A stretch of DNA of 15,110 bases from Methyloradius sp035460505 (GCA_035460505.1 DATHWP010000067.1:1-15110); one strand, 5' to 3'. Shown: positions 1-8,190, numbered from the stretch's first letter. Numbers and translations are program-made. Notes: generated by a model from the letters alone, not told the origin.

Positions 1-582
1 GTGCACGATTTTGGGCAAAACATCATTCCTTACCTGATTAAAAAATATCGCGTACATGCCCACAGATTCACTGATAGCTGCGTTGGGGCAGCGGATGGCA
101 ACTACTACTGGCGCGATGTTGGTACGGTTGATGCTTATTGGGAAGCAAACATGGAATTGACTAAAGTCGTTCCTGAACTCAATTTATATGACAGGCAATG
201 GCCAATCTGGACCTATCAAGAGCAACTGCCGCCAGCTAAGTTTGTCTTTGATAATGAAGACCGTTGTGGCTTGGCAACTGACTCTTTGGTATCAGGTGGA
301 TGCATTATCAGCGGGGCAAAAGTAAATCAATCTGTGCTGTTCTCTGATGTGCGCGTGAATAGTTATAGCACGATAGAAGGTTCAGTGATTTTGCCTAAAG
401 TGGACATTGGCCGGTATGTAACGCTTAAAAGAGTAGTCGTCGATAAAGGTGCGCGTATACCTGACGGCATGGAAATAGGTGTTAATCCAGAATTAGATAG
501 AAAGCGGTTTTATGTAAGTGAGAAAGGCATTACCTTGGTAACGCCCGACATGCTGGGTCAGTCACTGCACCAAGCGCGCTAA
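1..582 (+). CDS. glgC: Glucose-1-phosphate adenylyltransferase (ADP-glucose pyrophosphorylase), 3' part
   Basis: This is the C-terminal 193 residues of GlgC, which makes ADP-glucose from ATP and glucose-1-phosphate, the committed step of bacterial glycogen synthesis in the cytoplasm. The frame is open from base 1. The GTG at base 1 is read here as an internal valine codon, because homologues run on from about 230 upstream residues. Family hallmarks seen are a DFG segment (residues 3-5), the sugar-phosphate-site stretch YWRDVGT (36-42), SLVSGGCIISGA in the 90s, and then repeating hexapeptide-like units (VLFSDVRVNSYSTIEGSVILPKV) typical of the left-handed beta-helix domain. The end (FYVSEKGITLVTPDMLG) is also typical. 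It is followed 53 bp later by a GH57 gene on the same strand, with no terminator seen between them. The nucleotidyltransferase domain and the true start lie outside the window, so allosteric residues near the N-terminus cannot be judged. Confidence 0.95.
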   Translation: MHDFGQNIIPYLIKKYRVHAHRFTDSCVGAADGNYYWRDVGTVDAYWEANMELTKVVPELNLYDRQWPIWTYQEQLPPAKFVFDNEDRCGLATDSLVSGGCIISGAKVNQSVLFSDVRVNSYSTIEGSVILPKVDIGRYVTLKRVVVDKGARIPDGMEIGVNPELDRKRFYVSEKGITLVTPDMLGQSLHQAR

Positions 583-635
583 TCGCTGCAAAAAAGTAGG
601 GTTGTAGCAGAGATTTCTGAGTTTTAAGGGTAAAT

Positions 636-2357
636 ATGACACCAGCACGTCCCAAACTTTACTTTAATCTTTACTGGCACATGCACCAGCCAGATTATCG
701 CGATACGCTTACTGGCGAATATGTGCTGCCTTGGACATATCTGCACGCCATCAAAGATTACACTGACATGGCCTATCACTTTGAGGCTAACTCTGCGGCA
801 CGCGCCACATTCAATTTTGTCCCTGTCTTGCTTGATCAACTCGAAGATTACGTTACCCAATTCAAGACCAATGAAATAGCTGACCCTTTGCTGGCCTTGC
901 TTGCGGAAGATGACTTGCATAGCATTTCCAAGGAGCAACGCCAGCTGATTATTGATAGTTGCTTCAAATGTAATCACGAGAAAATGTTGACGCCTTTCCC
1001 GCATTATCAGGCCTTATACAACATGGCTAAGGCGCTGGAATCCAATGGCGAAGAGGCTTTCAGTTATTTGTCTGACCAGTATTTTGCCGATTTGCTGGTC
1101 TGGTATCACCTGGCTTGGACTGGCGAGAGTATTCGCCGCAAGAATACTTTTGTTCAAGCGCTCATGTTAAAAGGCCAATGTTTCAGCCTGCAAGAGCGCC
1201 TTGATTTCTTCAAGCTCATCGGCGAGCTGATTGCCGATTTGATTCCACGCTACAAAAAACTGCAAAAAAGCGGGCAGATTGAAATATCAAGCACCCCACA
1301 CTTTCACCCGATTCTGCCTTTGCTCCTTGATTTTAAGTCCACGCGTGATGCAATGCCGTATGCACCTTTGCCGCATCATCCACAATATCCCGGAGGTAAA
1401 GCGCGGGCGCATGCTCACATAAAAGCCGCTAAAGATTCACACAAAGAACGATTTGGTGAATATCCCGTTGGCATGTGGCCAGCCGAGGGCGGCGTTTCAC
1501 ATGCGGCGCTGCTATTGCTGGCTGAACATGACGTCAAATGGGCCGCGACAGGGCAGGGCGTACTGGCGAATAGCCTGTATAAATCGTTCGAGAATTATGA
1601 AATGCCGCATAAAGATGATTATCTATATCAACCTTATCGAGTGGCTAACGATACAAATGAGATTGTCTGTTTTTTTCGCGATGATCATCTCTCAGACAAG
1701 ATCGGCTTTGAATATTCAAAATTACATGCAAGTGAAGCCGTAGCCGATTTTGTGGGCACGCTTGAGGGTATCCACCAAGCTAATGCTACGGATAAAAGCC
1801 GTATTGTCAGTGTCATCTTGGATGGTGAAAATGCTTGGGAGTATTTTCCCTACAACGCTTATTATTTTTTAAGTGAACTGTATGCCGCATTGGCCAGTCA
1901 TCCTGATATTGAAATGACGACATTCAGCGACTTGGTAGGGAAGCCCGATAAAGCGCAGGGCGAGTTGACCACATTGCCTGCAATAGCGGCTGGTAGCTGG
2001 GTATATGGCAGTTTCAGTACATGGATAGGTAGCACTGAGAAGAATCACGGTTGGGATTTGCTGTGTGAAGCTAAAAAAGTCTATGACCATGTGATGGAGA
2101 AAGGCTTCTTGGAGCCTGAAGAAGTCAAAAGCTGTGAGCTGCAATTGGCTATATGCGAAGGCTCTGACTGGTTTTGGTGGTTCGGTGATTACAATTCTTC
2201 TGTGAGTGTGGATAGTTTTGATCGTCTTTACCGCCGTAACCTGAGTAACTTGTATCGCCTGCTTAAAAAGCCGATTCCTGAAATCCTCAATCATGCGATC
2301 AGTGTTGGTAGTGGCCACCCAGCGGTGGGTGGAACAATGAGGCGAGGGCAAGAGTAG
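636..2357 (+). CDS. GH57 glycoside hydrolase, alpha-amylase/amylopullulanase-like
   Basis: This is a 573-residue glycoside hydrolase family 57 protein, a retaining alpha-glucan-active enzyme. The family's conserved regions are visible. Region 1 is HMHQPD at residues 15-20. Region 2 is GQIEISSTPHFHPI from 213. Region 3 is WPAEG at 281-285, with Glu284 the expected nucleophile. Region 4 is LDGENAWEYF at 395-404, with Asp396 the expected acid/base. The form of regions 3 and 4 matches the amylopullulanase/alpha-amylase branch rather than the glucanotransferase branch encoded next door. There is no signal peptide or membrane segment, so it should act on cytoplasmic glycogen or maltodextrin. The start is supported by an AAGGG Shine-Dalgarno 5 bp before the ATG. 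It sits between glgC and a second GH57 gene in a probable operon. The family is clear from motifs; whether it cuts alpha-1,4 bonds, alpha-1,6 bonds or both cannot be read from the sequence. Confidence 0.88.
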   Translation: MTPARPKLYFNLYWHMHQPDYRDTLTGEYVLPWTYLHAIKDYTDMAYHFEANSAARATFNFVPVLLDQLEDYVTQFKTNEIADPLLALLAEDDLHSISKEQRQLIIDSCFKCNHEKMLTPFPHYQALYNMAKALESNGEEAFSYLSDQYFADLLVWYHLAWTGESIRRKNTFVQALMLKGQCFSLQERLDFFKLIGELIADLIPRYKKLQKSGQIEISSTPHFHPILPLLLDFKSTRDAMPYAPLPHHPQYPGGKARAHAHIKAAKDSHKERFGEYPVGMWPAEGGVSHAALLLLAEHDVKWAATGQGVLANSLYKSFENYEMPHKDDYLYQPYRVANDTNEIVCFFRDDHLSDKIGFEYSKLHASEAVADFVGTLEGIHQANATDKSRIVSVILDGENAWEYFPYNAYYFLSELYAALASHPDIEMTTFSDLVGKPDKAQGELTTLPAIAAGSWVYGSFSTWIGSTEKNHGWDLLCEAKKVYDHVMEKGFLEPEEVKSCELQLAICEGSDWFWWFGDYNSSVSVDSFDRLYRRNLSNLYRLLKKPIPEILNHAISVGSGHPAVGGTMRRGQE

Positions 2358-2426
2358 CCTTAAGTGTGAATGTAGTATTTAAAAATATCTCGTAATAACA
2401 ATCAATAAACTGCTGGGAGCAGGATT

Positions 2427-4436
2427 TTGGCTAAAACAGTTGCATTACTACTCGGTGTTCATGCGCACCAACCCGTTGGTAATTTTGAAAGCGTGCTGGA
2501 TGACGCGCATGTCAGATGTTATGGCCCTTTCTTAAGGGTTCTGTATCAGTATCCAGCGTTTCGCTTTGCAATTCACATCAGTGGCTGGCTGCTTGAATAC
2601 ATGCTGGAAAAATATCCAGAAGATATGGCGCTGCTCAAGGAAATGGTGGCCCGTGATCAGGCTGAGCTATTCGGTGCTGGCTTTACTGAGCCAGTATTGG
2701 CATCTATCCCAACCCGCGACAGAGTTGGGCAGATCACTAAACTCTCTCATTACCTCAATAAGAAATTTGATGAAACGCCACAAGGCGCATGGCTGACAGA
2801 GCGCGTGTGGGAATCTACGGTGGTGCCCTCACTGGCCGACTCAGGCATACAGTATGTGACTGTGGATGATTACCATTTTATGTGCACAGGCAAATACAGC
2901 CACGAGCTTGATGGCTATTTCAGTACAGAAGAAGATGGCCGCCAGATTGACTTATTCCCGATTTCTGAAGCCTTGCGTTACAGGCTGCCATTTTCACCTG
3001 CACACGAGGTAGTGGCTTATCTCGAAGAGTTGGCAGACGAGAGTAAATCAGCCGCAGCAATCTATTTTGATGACATTGAAAAATTCGGTATCTGGCCTGA
3101 AACCTACGAGTGGGTCTATGAACGTGGCTGGTTAAAAGATTTTATTGAAGGCGTACTCAATTCATCTATCATCAAACCCATGCGCTACAGTGATTACCAT
3201 GCCATGGCGAAGACACGTGGTGTGGTCTATCTACCAACGGCATCCTATATAGAAATGAACGAATGGACATTGCCTGTGCCAGCGTCGCACAACTATGCCG
3301 ATTTGGTCGCACAGGAAAAATACAATAACCGCTACGAACAAACCAAGCCTTATGTTCGCGGCGGTATCTGGCGTAATTTCTTTATGCGTTATCCAGAATC
3401 TAACTGGATGCACAAGCGCATGCTATCGCTATCTGCACGCTATCACGCAATGCCTGAGAATAAAAAGACTCAGGCGATGGAAGATGCTTTATTTGAATCT
3501 CAAGCCAATGATGCTTATTGGCATGGATTGTTTGGCGGCTTGTATCTGCCGCATTTAAGGCGTGCTATTTATAACGCCATCATCAAGCTTGAAGCCATGC
3601 TTGATCAAGTTAGCGAGCGTCCAGCCAAAGAATGGGTTGATTTAGATTTAGATGGTTTCGACGAATTATTTTTGCGGAATAATCAACTGCAAGTCGTTGC
3701 CAGACTTGATGGCACGGCCTCAATTTGCGAATTTGATAGCTACAAACTACACCACAATTTTGGCGATACATTAACGCGGCAGGCTGAACATTATCACCGC
3801 AAAGTGCATGAGCAGTCAGACGGCCACCATACGGGCGAAGGCATTGCTAACCCACATGAACGCGTAATGTTCAAGGATGTGATTACCCCAGAAGACATGG
3901 CAACCGATGCTTATCGCAAGACCATGTTTTGCGACTTTCTTATTAATGATGACCAGTCAGCTTTTGCCGTAAGTTATCGTCGGCCACAAACCACGGGTGC
4001 AAAATCAATGGATTTTGTCGCCACTATTGCGGAAACTGAGTTGCAAAAAACCATACACCTCAACGGTAAAACCTTGATTGTGTATTACCAAGCCAGCAAG
4101 GCAGTAAAAGGTAAATTCAAGGTAGAAATCAACCTTGCTATGCCGAGCTGCAATGGCCCTGCAGGTCGCTTCCGTATTGCCGATGACATCCCTGGTGGCT
4201 TTGGTGAGTTGCATCATTTCAAACAGCTCAACGCACTGAGTTTGGAAGATGAAGTGCTTGGTGGTGTAGTGCAACTTGATACTAATGTAGATTGCGATAT
4301 CACGAGCCATCCACACTATAGCGTTTCACAATCCGAAGCAGGGTTTGAGAAGATCATGCAGGCGCTCACCTTGGAACTTGAATGGGATGCCAAACAACTC
4401 AAAAGCAAAATTGAAATCAAGTTAACAGTTCAATAA
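2427..4436 (+). CDS. GH57 4-alpha-glucanotransferase (DUF1925/DUF1926 type)
   Basis: This 669-residue protein is close in length and motifs to the Thermococcus litoralis 4-alpha-glucanotransferase (659 residues). That enzyme moves maltodextrin segments between alpha-1,4-glucans and can cyclise them. Region 1 is HAHQPVGN (12-19). Region 3 is WLTERVWE (122-129), with Glu125 matching the known nucleophile Glu123. Region 4 is FDDIEKFGIW (214-223), with Asp216 matching the known acid/base Asp214. Region 5 lies at 271-282 (TASYIEMNEWTL). The long C-terminal part, about 300-665, corresponds to the beta-rich extra domains of this branch. The start is a TTG: GGGAG at 2415-2419 lies 7 bp before it, and the reading frame has the conserved N-terminal strand directly after it. 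No signal peptide is seen, so it is cytoplasmic. It lies 69 bp after the other GH57 gene and 51 bp before the ROK kinase. It could also have amylase activity, as some relatives do. Confidence 0.9.
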   Translation: MAKTVALLLGVHAHQPVGNFESVLDDAHVRCYGPFLRVLYQYPAFRFAIHISGWLLEYMLEKYPEDMALLKEMVARDQAELFGAGFTEPVLASIPTRDRVGQITKLSHYLNKKFDETPQGAWLTERVWESTVVPSLADSGIQYVTVDDYHFMCTGKYSHELDGYFSTEEDGRQIDLFPISEALRYRLPFSPAHEVVAYLEELADESKSAAAIYFDDIEKFGIWPETYEWVYERGWLKDFIEGVLNSSIIKPMRYSDYHAMAKTRGVVYLPTASYIEMNEWTLPVPASHNYADLVAQEKYNNRYEQTKPYVRGGIWRNFFMRYPESNWMHKRMLSLSARYHAMPENKKTQAMEDALFESQANDAYWHGLFGGLYLPHLRRAIYNAIIKLEAMLDQVSERPAKEWVDLDLDGFDELFLRNNQLQVVARLDGTASICEFDSYKLHHNFGDTLTRQAEHYHRKVHEQSDGHHTGEGIANPHERVMFKDVITPEDMATDAYRKTMFCDFLINDDQSAFAVSYRRPQTTGAKSMDFVATIAETELQKTIHLNGKTLIVYYQASKAVKGKFKVEINLAMPSCNGPAGRFRIADDIPGGFGELHHFKQLNALSLEDEVLGGVVQLDTNVDCDITSHPHYSVSQSEAGFEKIMQALTLELEWDAKQLKSKIEIKLTVQ

Positions 4437-4487
4437 ACAAGCTTTTTATTCATATTAAGATAACTAAAATTAGAACAAATACAGATC

Positions 4488-5405
4488 ATGCTGATTGGGA
4501 TTGATATAGGCGGTACCAATCTGCGGATTGGCGTAGTAGATGGGCTGCAGGTCATTCATGAAAGACGCATGCATGCTGACTTTGCTGGGCTTTGTGCTGG
4601 GAACACTCCTGATATTGCCTGGCAAAAAATAATCCAGATCACCAGCCAATGCTTGCTTGAGGTATTGGCGGCATACCCACAAGTTAAGGCGATAGGCATC
4701 GGTTTCCCTGGATTCATTGACCCTAGAACAAGCAAGGTAAAGCAGTCACCTAATTTGCCTGGCTTGCTGGATGTTGATCTGGCTGGTGATTTATCCCGCG
4801 CGATTGGCAAGCCTGTGATTGTGGAGAACGATGCTTTAGCGGCTGCCTACGGTGAATTTCGTTTATCTGATAAACCCACTGAAAATATGATCTATCTCGG
4901 CTTAGGGACTGGCGTTGGTGGTGGCCTCATCTACCACAATCAACCATTTCCTGGTCAGCATGGCTTTGCAATGGAAGTAGGGCACATCATTTTTGAGCCG
5001 AATGGCAGGGCTTGTGGGTGCGGCAATCACGGATGCATGGAGCAATATGCTTCAGCTACAGGTGTCGTGCATAGCTATCACGCAACTACAGGCCTTACGC
5101 TCACCACTGGCGAGATTGCTCTGCATGCAAATGCTGGGGATGAAGCAGCGATAGCTGCTTTTGATCTCGCAGGCGAATCACTAGCAACCGTGCTGGCGCA
5201 CATTCTTAAAGTGGTTGATGTTGGTCAAACCATTATTGGTGGTGGGTTAGTGAATGCCTGGCCACTCATGCAATCAAGTTTTTTTCATACCTTGGCACAA
5301 GACTTGATCCCTGTATTGCGAGATAAGGTCATGGTGACGATTTCTACTACAGGTGATGTTGCTGGCATCGTAGGCGCCGCTTTATTAGCCGAGCAAAAGT
5401 CCTAG
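4488..5405 (+). CDS. ROK-family sugar kinase, probable glucokinase
   Basis: This 305-residue ROK (repressor, ORF, kinase) family protein has no N-terminal helix-turn-helix, so it is a kinase rather than a repressor. Seen are the phosphate-binding DIGGTNLRIG (residues 6-15), a PGFIDP stretch (74-79), the catalytic END triad with Asp115 as expected base, GLGTGVGGG (138-146), the hexose-contacting EVGH (163-166), and the ROK zinc motif CGCGNHGCME (176-185), with His166 and the cysteines as expected zinc ligands. It should phosphorylate glucose to glucose-6-phosphate with ATP in the cytoplasm. Being last in the glgC-GH57-GH57 series, it would recapture glucose released by the two alpha-glucan enzymes. 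The ATG has only a weak Shine-Dalgarno upstream, so it may depend on translation of the preceding gene. Fructose, mannose or N-acetylglucosamine kinase activity cannot be excluded; glucose is favoured from context. Confidence 0.87.
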   Translation: MLIGIDIGGTNLRIGVVDGLQVIHERRMHADFAGLCAGNTPDIAWQKIIQITSQCLLEVLAAYPQVKAIGIGFPGFIDPRTSKVKQSPNLPGLLDVDLAGDLSRAIGKPVIVENDALAAAYGEFRLSDKPTENMIYLGLGTGVGGGLIYHNQPFPGQHGFAMEVGHIIFEPNGRACGCGNHGCMEQYASATGVVHSYHATTGLTLTTGEIALHANAGDEAAIAAFDLAGESLATVLAHILKVVDVGQTIIGGGLVNAWPLMQSSFFHTLAQDLIPVLRDKVMVTISTTGDVAGIVGAALLAEQKS

Positions 5406-5419
5406 AAGTTCTAGTTTTT
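5402..5419 (+). terminator. Weak possible terminator after the ROK kinase
   Basis: CTAGA and TCTAG form a 5-bp stem with a 3-nt loop, followed directly by five T. It overlaps the TAG stop codon. The T run is right, but the stem is short and AT-rich, so efficiency is doubtful. If real, it closes the alpha-glucan operon before the c-di-GMP gene. Confidence 0.3.
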
Positions 5420-5486
5420 GTCACCTGTATTGCAATATCGCTGATGTAACATGGCTGTCATTATCACGGCGTAATCTCTGCCAATT

Positions 5487-5504
5487 AGGGAGATTATGAC
5501 CATG
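5487..5504 (+). promoter_or_regulatory. Ribosome binding site and start choice for the EAL-CBS-GGDEF gene
   Basis: AGGGAG at 5487-5492 is a strong Shine-Dalgarno. The first ATG (5496) lies only 3 bp after it, while a second in-frame ATG at 5502 lies 9 bp after it, a more usual spacing. The real protein may therefore begin two residues later than the longest frame. A third in-frame ATG at 5559 is preceded by GGAGG (5541-5545) and GGGGTG (5548-5553 region). Confidence 0.5.
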
Positions 5505-7433
5505 AGCTTCAATTACCAGTCCGCACATAGAATTCACCTTGGAGGTTGGGGTGAAAATATGCATTTGTACCTGACTGATCCCATTCTCAGTGATTCAAAT
5601 GATAGCCAGACGGCCTCATTCTCAGAGCATATGGTGGTAAAGCTTGAACCTACAGGACCACGACTAGTTAGAAACACCACGGTGCCGCAAGTGCAATCAA
5701 TCTTGCAGCAGCGTTTACTCTCTGCCGTATTCCAGCCGATTGTCGATTTGAACCAGGTTTGCGTTTATGGGCATGAAGGCTTGATTCGTGGCCCCGTGAA
5801 CACTGACCTGCATTCACCTTTAGCGCTGTTTAAAGAAGCGGAACTCAACCATCTGGATTTTGAGATGGAGCATCTAAGCCGCCAAATCGTTCTTGAGTCT
5901 TTTGCTAAAACCAGAAACAGCAACAAGCTTTTCCTCAATATCAGCCCAGCCTCTCTGATACAACAACCCAATGCCAACAAAGGTGCAACGCTAGCCTATA
6001 TCCATAAATTGGGGCTAGATCCACATAATGTGATTATTGAACTCACGGAGAGCGGCCCTGGTTTTGACTACGATATTCTGTGCCATGCCGCGCAGCATTA
6101 CCGCAATATGGGTTTTGAGATTGCGATGGATGATCTAGGTGAAGGTTTCTCAAATTTACGCTTGTGGTCTGAGCTCAAGCCAGACTACGTGAAGATTGAT
6201 AAACACTTTATTCAAGGTATCAATGATGATGAAGTGAAGATGCAATTTGTGCGCTCAATACAGCAGATCGCGCAAAACTCAGGCACCAAGGTGATTGCTG
6301 AGGGGATTGAAACTGAAGCAGAGCTGTCGGTCATAAAAGACTTGAAGATTCAATATGGCCAAGGCTACTTGCTCGGTTACCCTGAACCTAAAACTGTCGA
6401 ACAGATTCCAGAGCAGCTACACGGCATTTTGCATAAAAATGCGGTCAGGGTTTACTTGTCGAATGGCCTGCCATTGCAGAAACGCGGCAATATCAGTGGC
6501 CTGATTAAGTATGTGCTGCCTGTGAACCCAAGAACGACTAATGATGAGGTCTATACCCGTTTTAAAAGCAACCCAGCACTCTACGCCTTACCAGTGGTGG
6601 ATGAAGGAAAACCTGTCGGCTTGATTAGTCGTTATAACGTCATCGATCAATTTGCCAAACCCTATACCAGAGAGCTGTATGGCAAACGCTCTTGCCATAA
6701 ATTCATGGATAAAAAGCCATTGATCGTGGAGCAGAGTATCAGCCTGCATGTGCTCAGTGAGTTGATCACCCATATGGAACCGCATCATCTCTCCAATGGT
6801 TTTATTATTACTGAAGCCGAAGAATATCGCGGTATGGGCAGTGGCCATGATTTGCTGCGCGAAATTACGCAAATGCAAATCAATGCCGCACGCTACGCCA
6901 ACCCCTTGACGCTATTGCCTGGCAACGTGCCCATTAGTGAACATATGGATCGCCTGATAGATGCCCAGGTGCCATTTTTTGCCTGCTATTGCGATCTCGA
7001 TACCTTCAAACCGTTTAATGACGTCTATGGCTTCAGGCGTGGTGATGAGCTGATTCAATACACTGGCAAGCTATTAAATGAAGAAGTAGATAGCGAGCTT
7101 GATTTTGTCGGGCATGTAGGCGGTGACGATTTTATCCTGATTTTTCAGAGTGAAGATTGGCAAAGCCGTTGCGAAAAAATATTGAGCAGACTAGAAGCAG
7201 CGATGCCTGACTTTTATGATGAAGCCGACAAAGCACGAAACGGCATAGAAGCCGAAGATAGAGTAGGCAACAAAATGTATTACCCATTTGTCAGCCTCTC
7301 GATTGGCGCCGTTAAGGTAGAGCCTGATACGTTAAATAGCCACCATGAAGTCTCTACCGCTATTGCTTCGGCGAAAAAACAGGCTAAGAAGATTAGCGGT
7401 AATAGCCTGTTTATTGAGCGTAGAACGATTTAA
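5496..7433 (+). CDS. EAL-CBS-GGDEF protein, cyclic di-GMP turnover or sensing
   Basis: This 645-residue cytoplasmic protein has no signal peptide or membrane helices. About 65 unassigned residues lead into an EAL phosphodiesterase domain (about 68-305). Its catalytic set looks complete: EGL at 94-96 in place of EAL, Asn148, Glu182, Asp212-Asp213 (DDLG), Lys233, Glu269, Glu272 and Gln289. Two CBS-like repeats follow (about 330-460), a module that usually binds adenine nucleotides. Then comes a GGDEF domain (about 470-640) with the first metal aspartate at Asp500 (DLD), FKPFND at 504-509, and GGDDF at 542-546. Two details are non-canonical: the fourth signature residue is Asp, and the usual GHxxGD reads GFRRGD (512-517). 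No inhibitory RxxD is seen five residues before GGDDF. I infer a functional phosphodiesterase with a GGDEF domain that may be weakly active or regulatory, tuned by a nucleotide on the CBS pair. It is probably monocistronic, between the alpha-glucan operon and a convergent gene. Confidence 0.9.
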   Translation: MTMSFNYQSAHRIHLGGWGENMHLYLTDPILSDSNDSQTASFSEHMVVKLEPTGPRLVRNTTVPQVQSILQQRLLSAVFQPIVDLNQVCVYGHEGLIRGPVNTDLHSPLALFKEAELNHLDFEMEHLSRQIVLESFAKTRNSNKLFLNISPASLIQQPNANKGATLAYIHKLGLDPHNVIIELTESGPGFDYDILCHAAQHYRNMGFEIAMDDLGEGFSNLRLWSELKPDYVKIDKHFIQGINDDEVKMQFVRSIQQIAQNSGTKVIAEGIETEAELSVIKDLKIQYGQGYLLGYPEPKTVEQIPEQLHGILHKNAVRVYLSNGLPLQKRGNISGLIKYVLPVNPRTTNDEVYTRFKSNPALYALPVVDEGKPVGLISRYNVIDQFAKPYTRELYGKRSCHKFMDKKPLIVEQSISLHVLSELITHMEPHHLSNGFIITEAEEYRGMGSGHDLLREITQMQINAARYANPLTLLPGNVPISEHMDRLIDAQVPFFACYCDLDTFKPFNDVYGFRRGDELIQYTGKLLNEEVDSELDFVGHVGGDDFILIFQSEDWQSRCEKILSRLEAAMPDFYDEADKARNGIEAEDRVGNKMYYPFVSLSIGAVKVEPDTLNSHHEVSTAIASAKKQAKKISGNSLFIERRTI

Positions 7434-7477
7434 GTTTTAGCCGTCTTTAGTGATTAAGTACTGTGGAGATAGTAATT

Positions 7478-7509
7478 GAGTGGCTGCTAACAACCCATAG
7501 CAGCCATTC
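7478..7509. terminator. Hairpin between convergent gene ends, probable shared terminator
   Basis: TGGCTGCT (7481-7488) and AGCAGCCA (7499-7506) form a perfect 8-bp stem around a 10-nt loop. As + strand RNA the flanking GAG and TTC extend it to 11 bp, with one G-U pair. It lies 44 bp after the stop of the EAL-CBS-GGDEF gene and directly abuts the end of the convergent transporter gene. The + side downstream (TTCTCATTCT) is T-rich but broken, so a Rho-independent role is likely but not textbook. Confidence 0.6.
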
Positions 7510-8190
7510 TCATTCTGGCCGTTTTCTTCTTTGAATCTGAATCCCGATTGGCTGAATAATCTGAGGCACTATTGGTTGTGGTTTTCGGATTTCAGCTAAA
7601 GCTTCTTTAGTGACTTCCCATGATGATTTCAGGAATAGCAAGGCGATTGATAAGCCGACCAAGATATCAGGCCATCTCGAGAGTAGTAGATAGCTGAATC
7701 CAGCGGCAGCAAGAACACCGACATTGGCTATTAAATCGTTGCGTGAGCAAAGCCATGTAGAACTCATATTCAGACTATCTTCTCTGTGGCTGTATAGCAT
7801 GTAGAAACATACTAAGTTAGCGGCAAGTGCCAATGTACCGATAGTGCCCATAGTAGATGTATTGGGCATTCCAGAATGATAGATTTTGTAGACAGCGTCA
7901 GCCAATACGAATAAGCCAAATGCCAGCATGAAGCCGCCTTTAATTAAGGCTACCTTGGCTTGCTGTTTCTGGCTTTGATTAAGCACATACAGGCTCATGG
8001 CATAGACGGTTGCATCACCCAACATATCCAGAGCGTCAGCCATCAAGGATGTGGAGTTGGCAAACCAGCCAGCCATACCTTCAAGAAGAAACATTCCTGC
8101 ATTTATAAACAGCACAACCATAAGTACGTGACCATGTTTTTCTCTAAGCGCAGTTATTTCACAGGATTTATCTTCGCAACAGCTATCCAT
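7510..8190 (-). CDS. Short cation diffusion facilitator (CDF) family transporter
   Basis: This 226-residue inner-membrane protein has about six hydrophobic segments (roughly 21-41, 45-70, 82-102, 112-133, 153-171, 173-188) and belongs to the CDF metal/proton antiporters. The N-terminus has a cysteine cluster, CCEDKSC at 4-10, a possible metal capture site. In segment 2 the usual HxxxD reads D55xxxD59, within SLMADALDMLGD. In segment 5 the motif is SRNDLIAN (149-156), giving D152xxxN156 where many CDFs have HxxxD. It lacks the usual cytoplasmic C-terminal metal-sensing domain of about 80-100 residues, ending instead in a proline- and isoleucine-rich tail with a basic end (RRKRPE). From memory, short CDF proteins with SRND(V/I/L)IAN recur in proteobacteria, so this is probably a subfamily, not a truncation. 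The metal is unknown. The start is ATG with only a weak upstream GAG as ribosome site. It is likely a single-gene unit. Confidence 0.85.
   Translation of the reverse strand: MDSCCEDKSCEITALREKHGHVLMVVLFINAGMFLLEGMAGWFANSTSLMADALDMLGDATVYAMSLYVLNQSQKQQAKVALIKGGFMLAFGLFVLADAVYKIYHSGMPNTSTMGTIGTLALAANLVCFYMLYSHREDSLNMSSTWLCSRNDLIANVGVLAAAGFSYLLLSRWPDILVGLSIALLFLKSSWEVTKEALAEIRKPQPIVPQIIQPIGIQIQRRKRPE

Noticed and set aside
1869..2351. 160-codon open frame on the - strand opposite the first GH57 gene
   Set aside because: It is antisense to conserved GH57 sequence, with no recognisable domain and no sign of its own promoter.
7510..8190. CDF gene as a truncated pseudogene
   Set aside because: The missing C-terminal domain fits a recurring short CDF type; the frame is intact, the motifs are coherent and the gene ends at a terminator-like hairpin.
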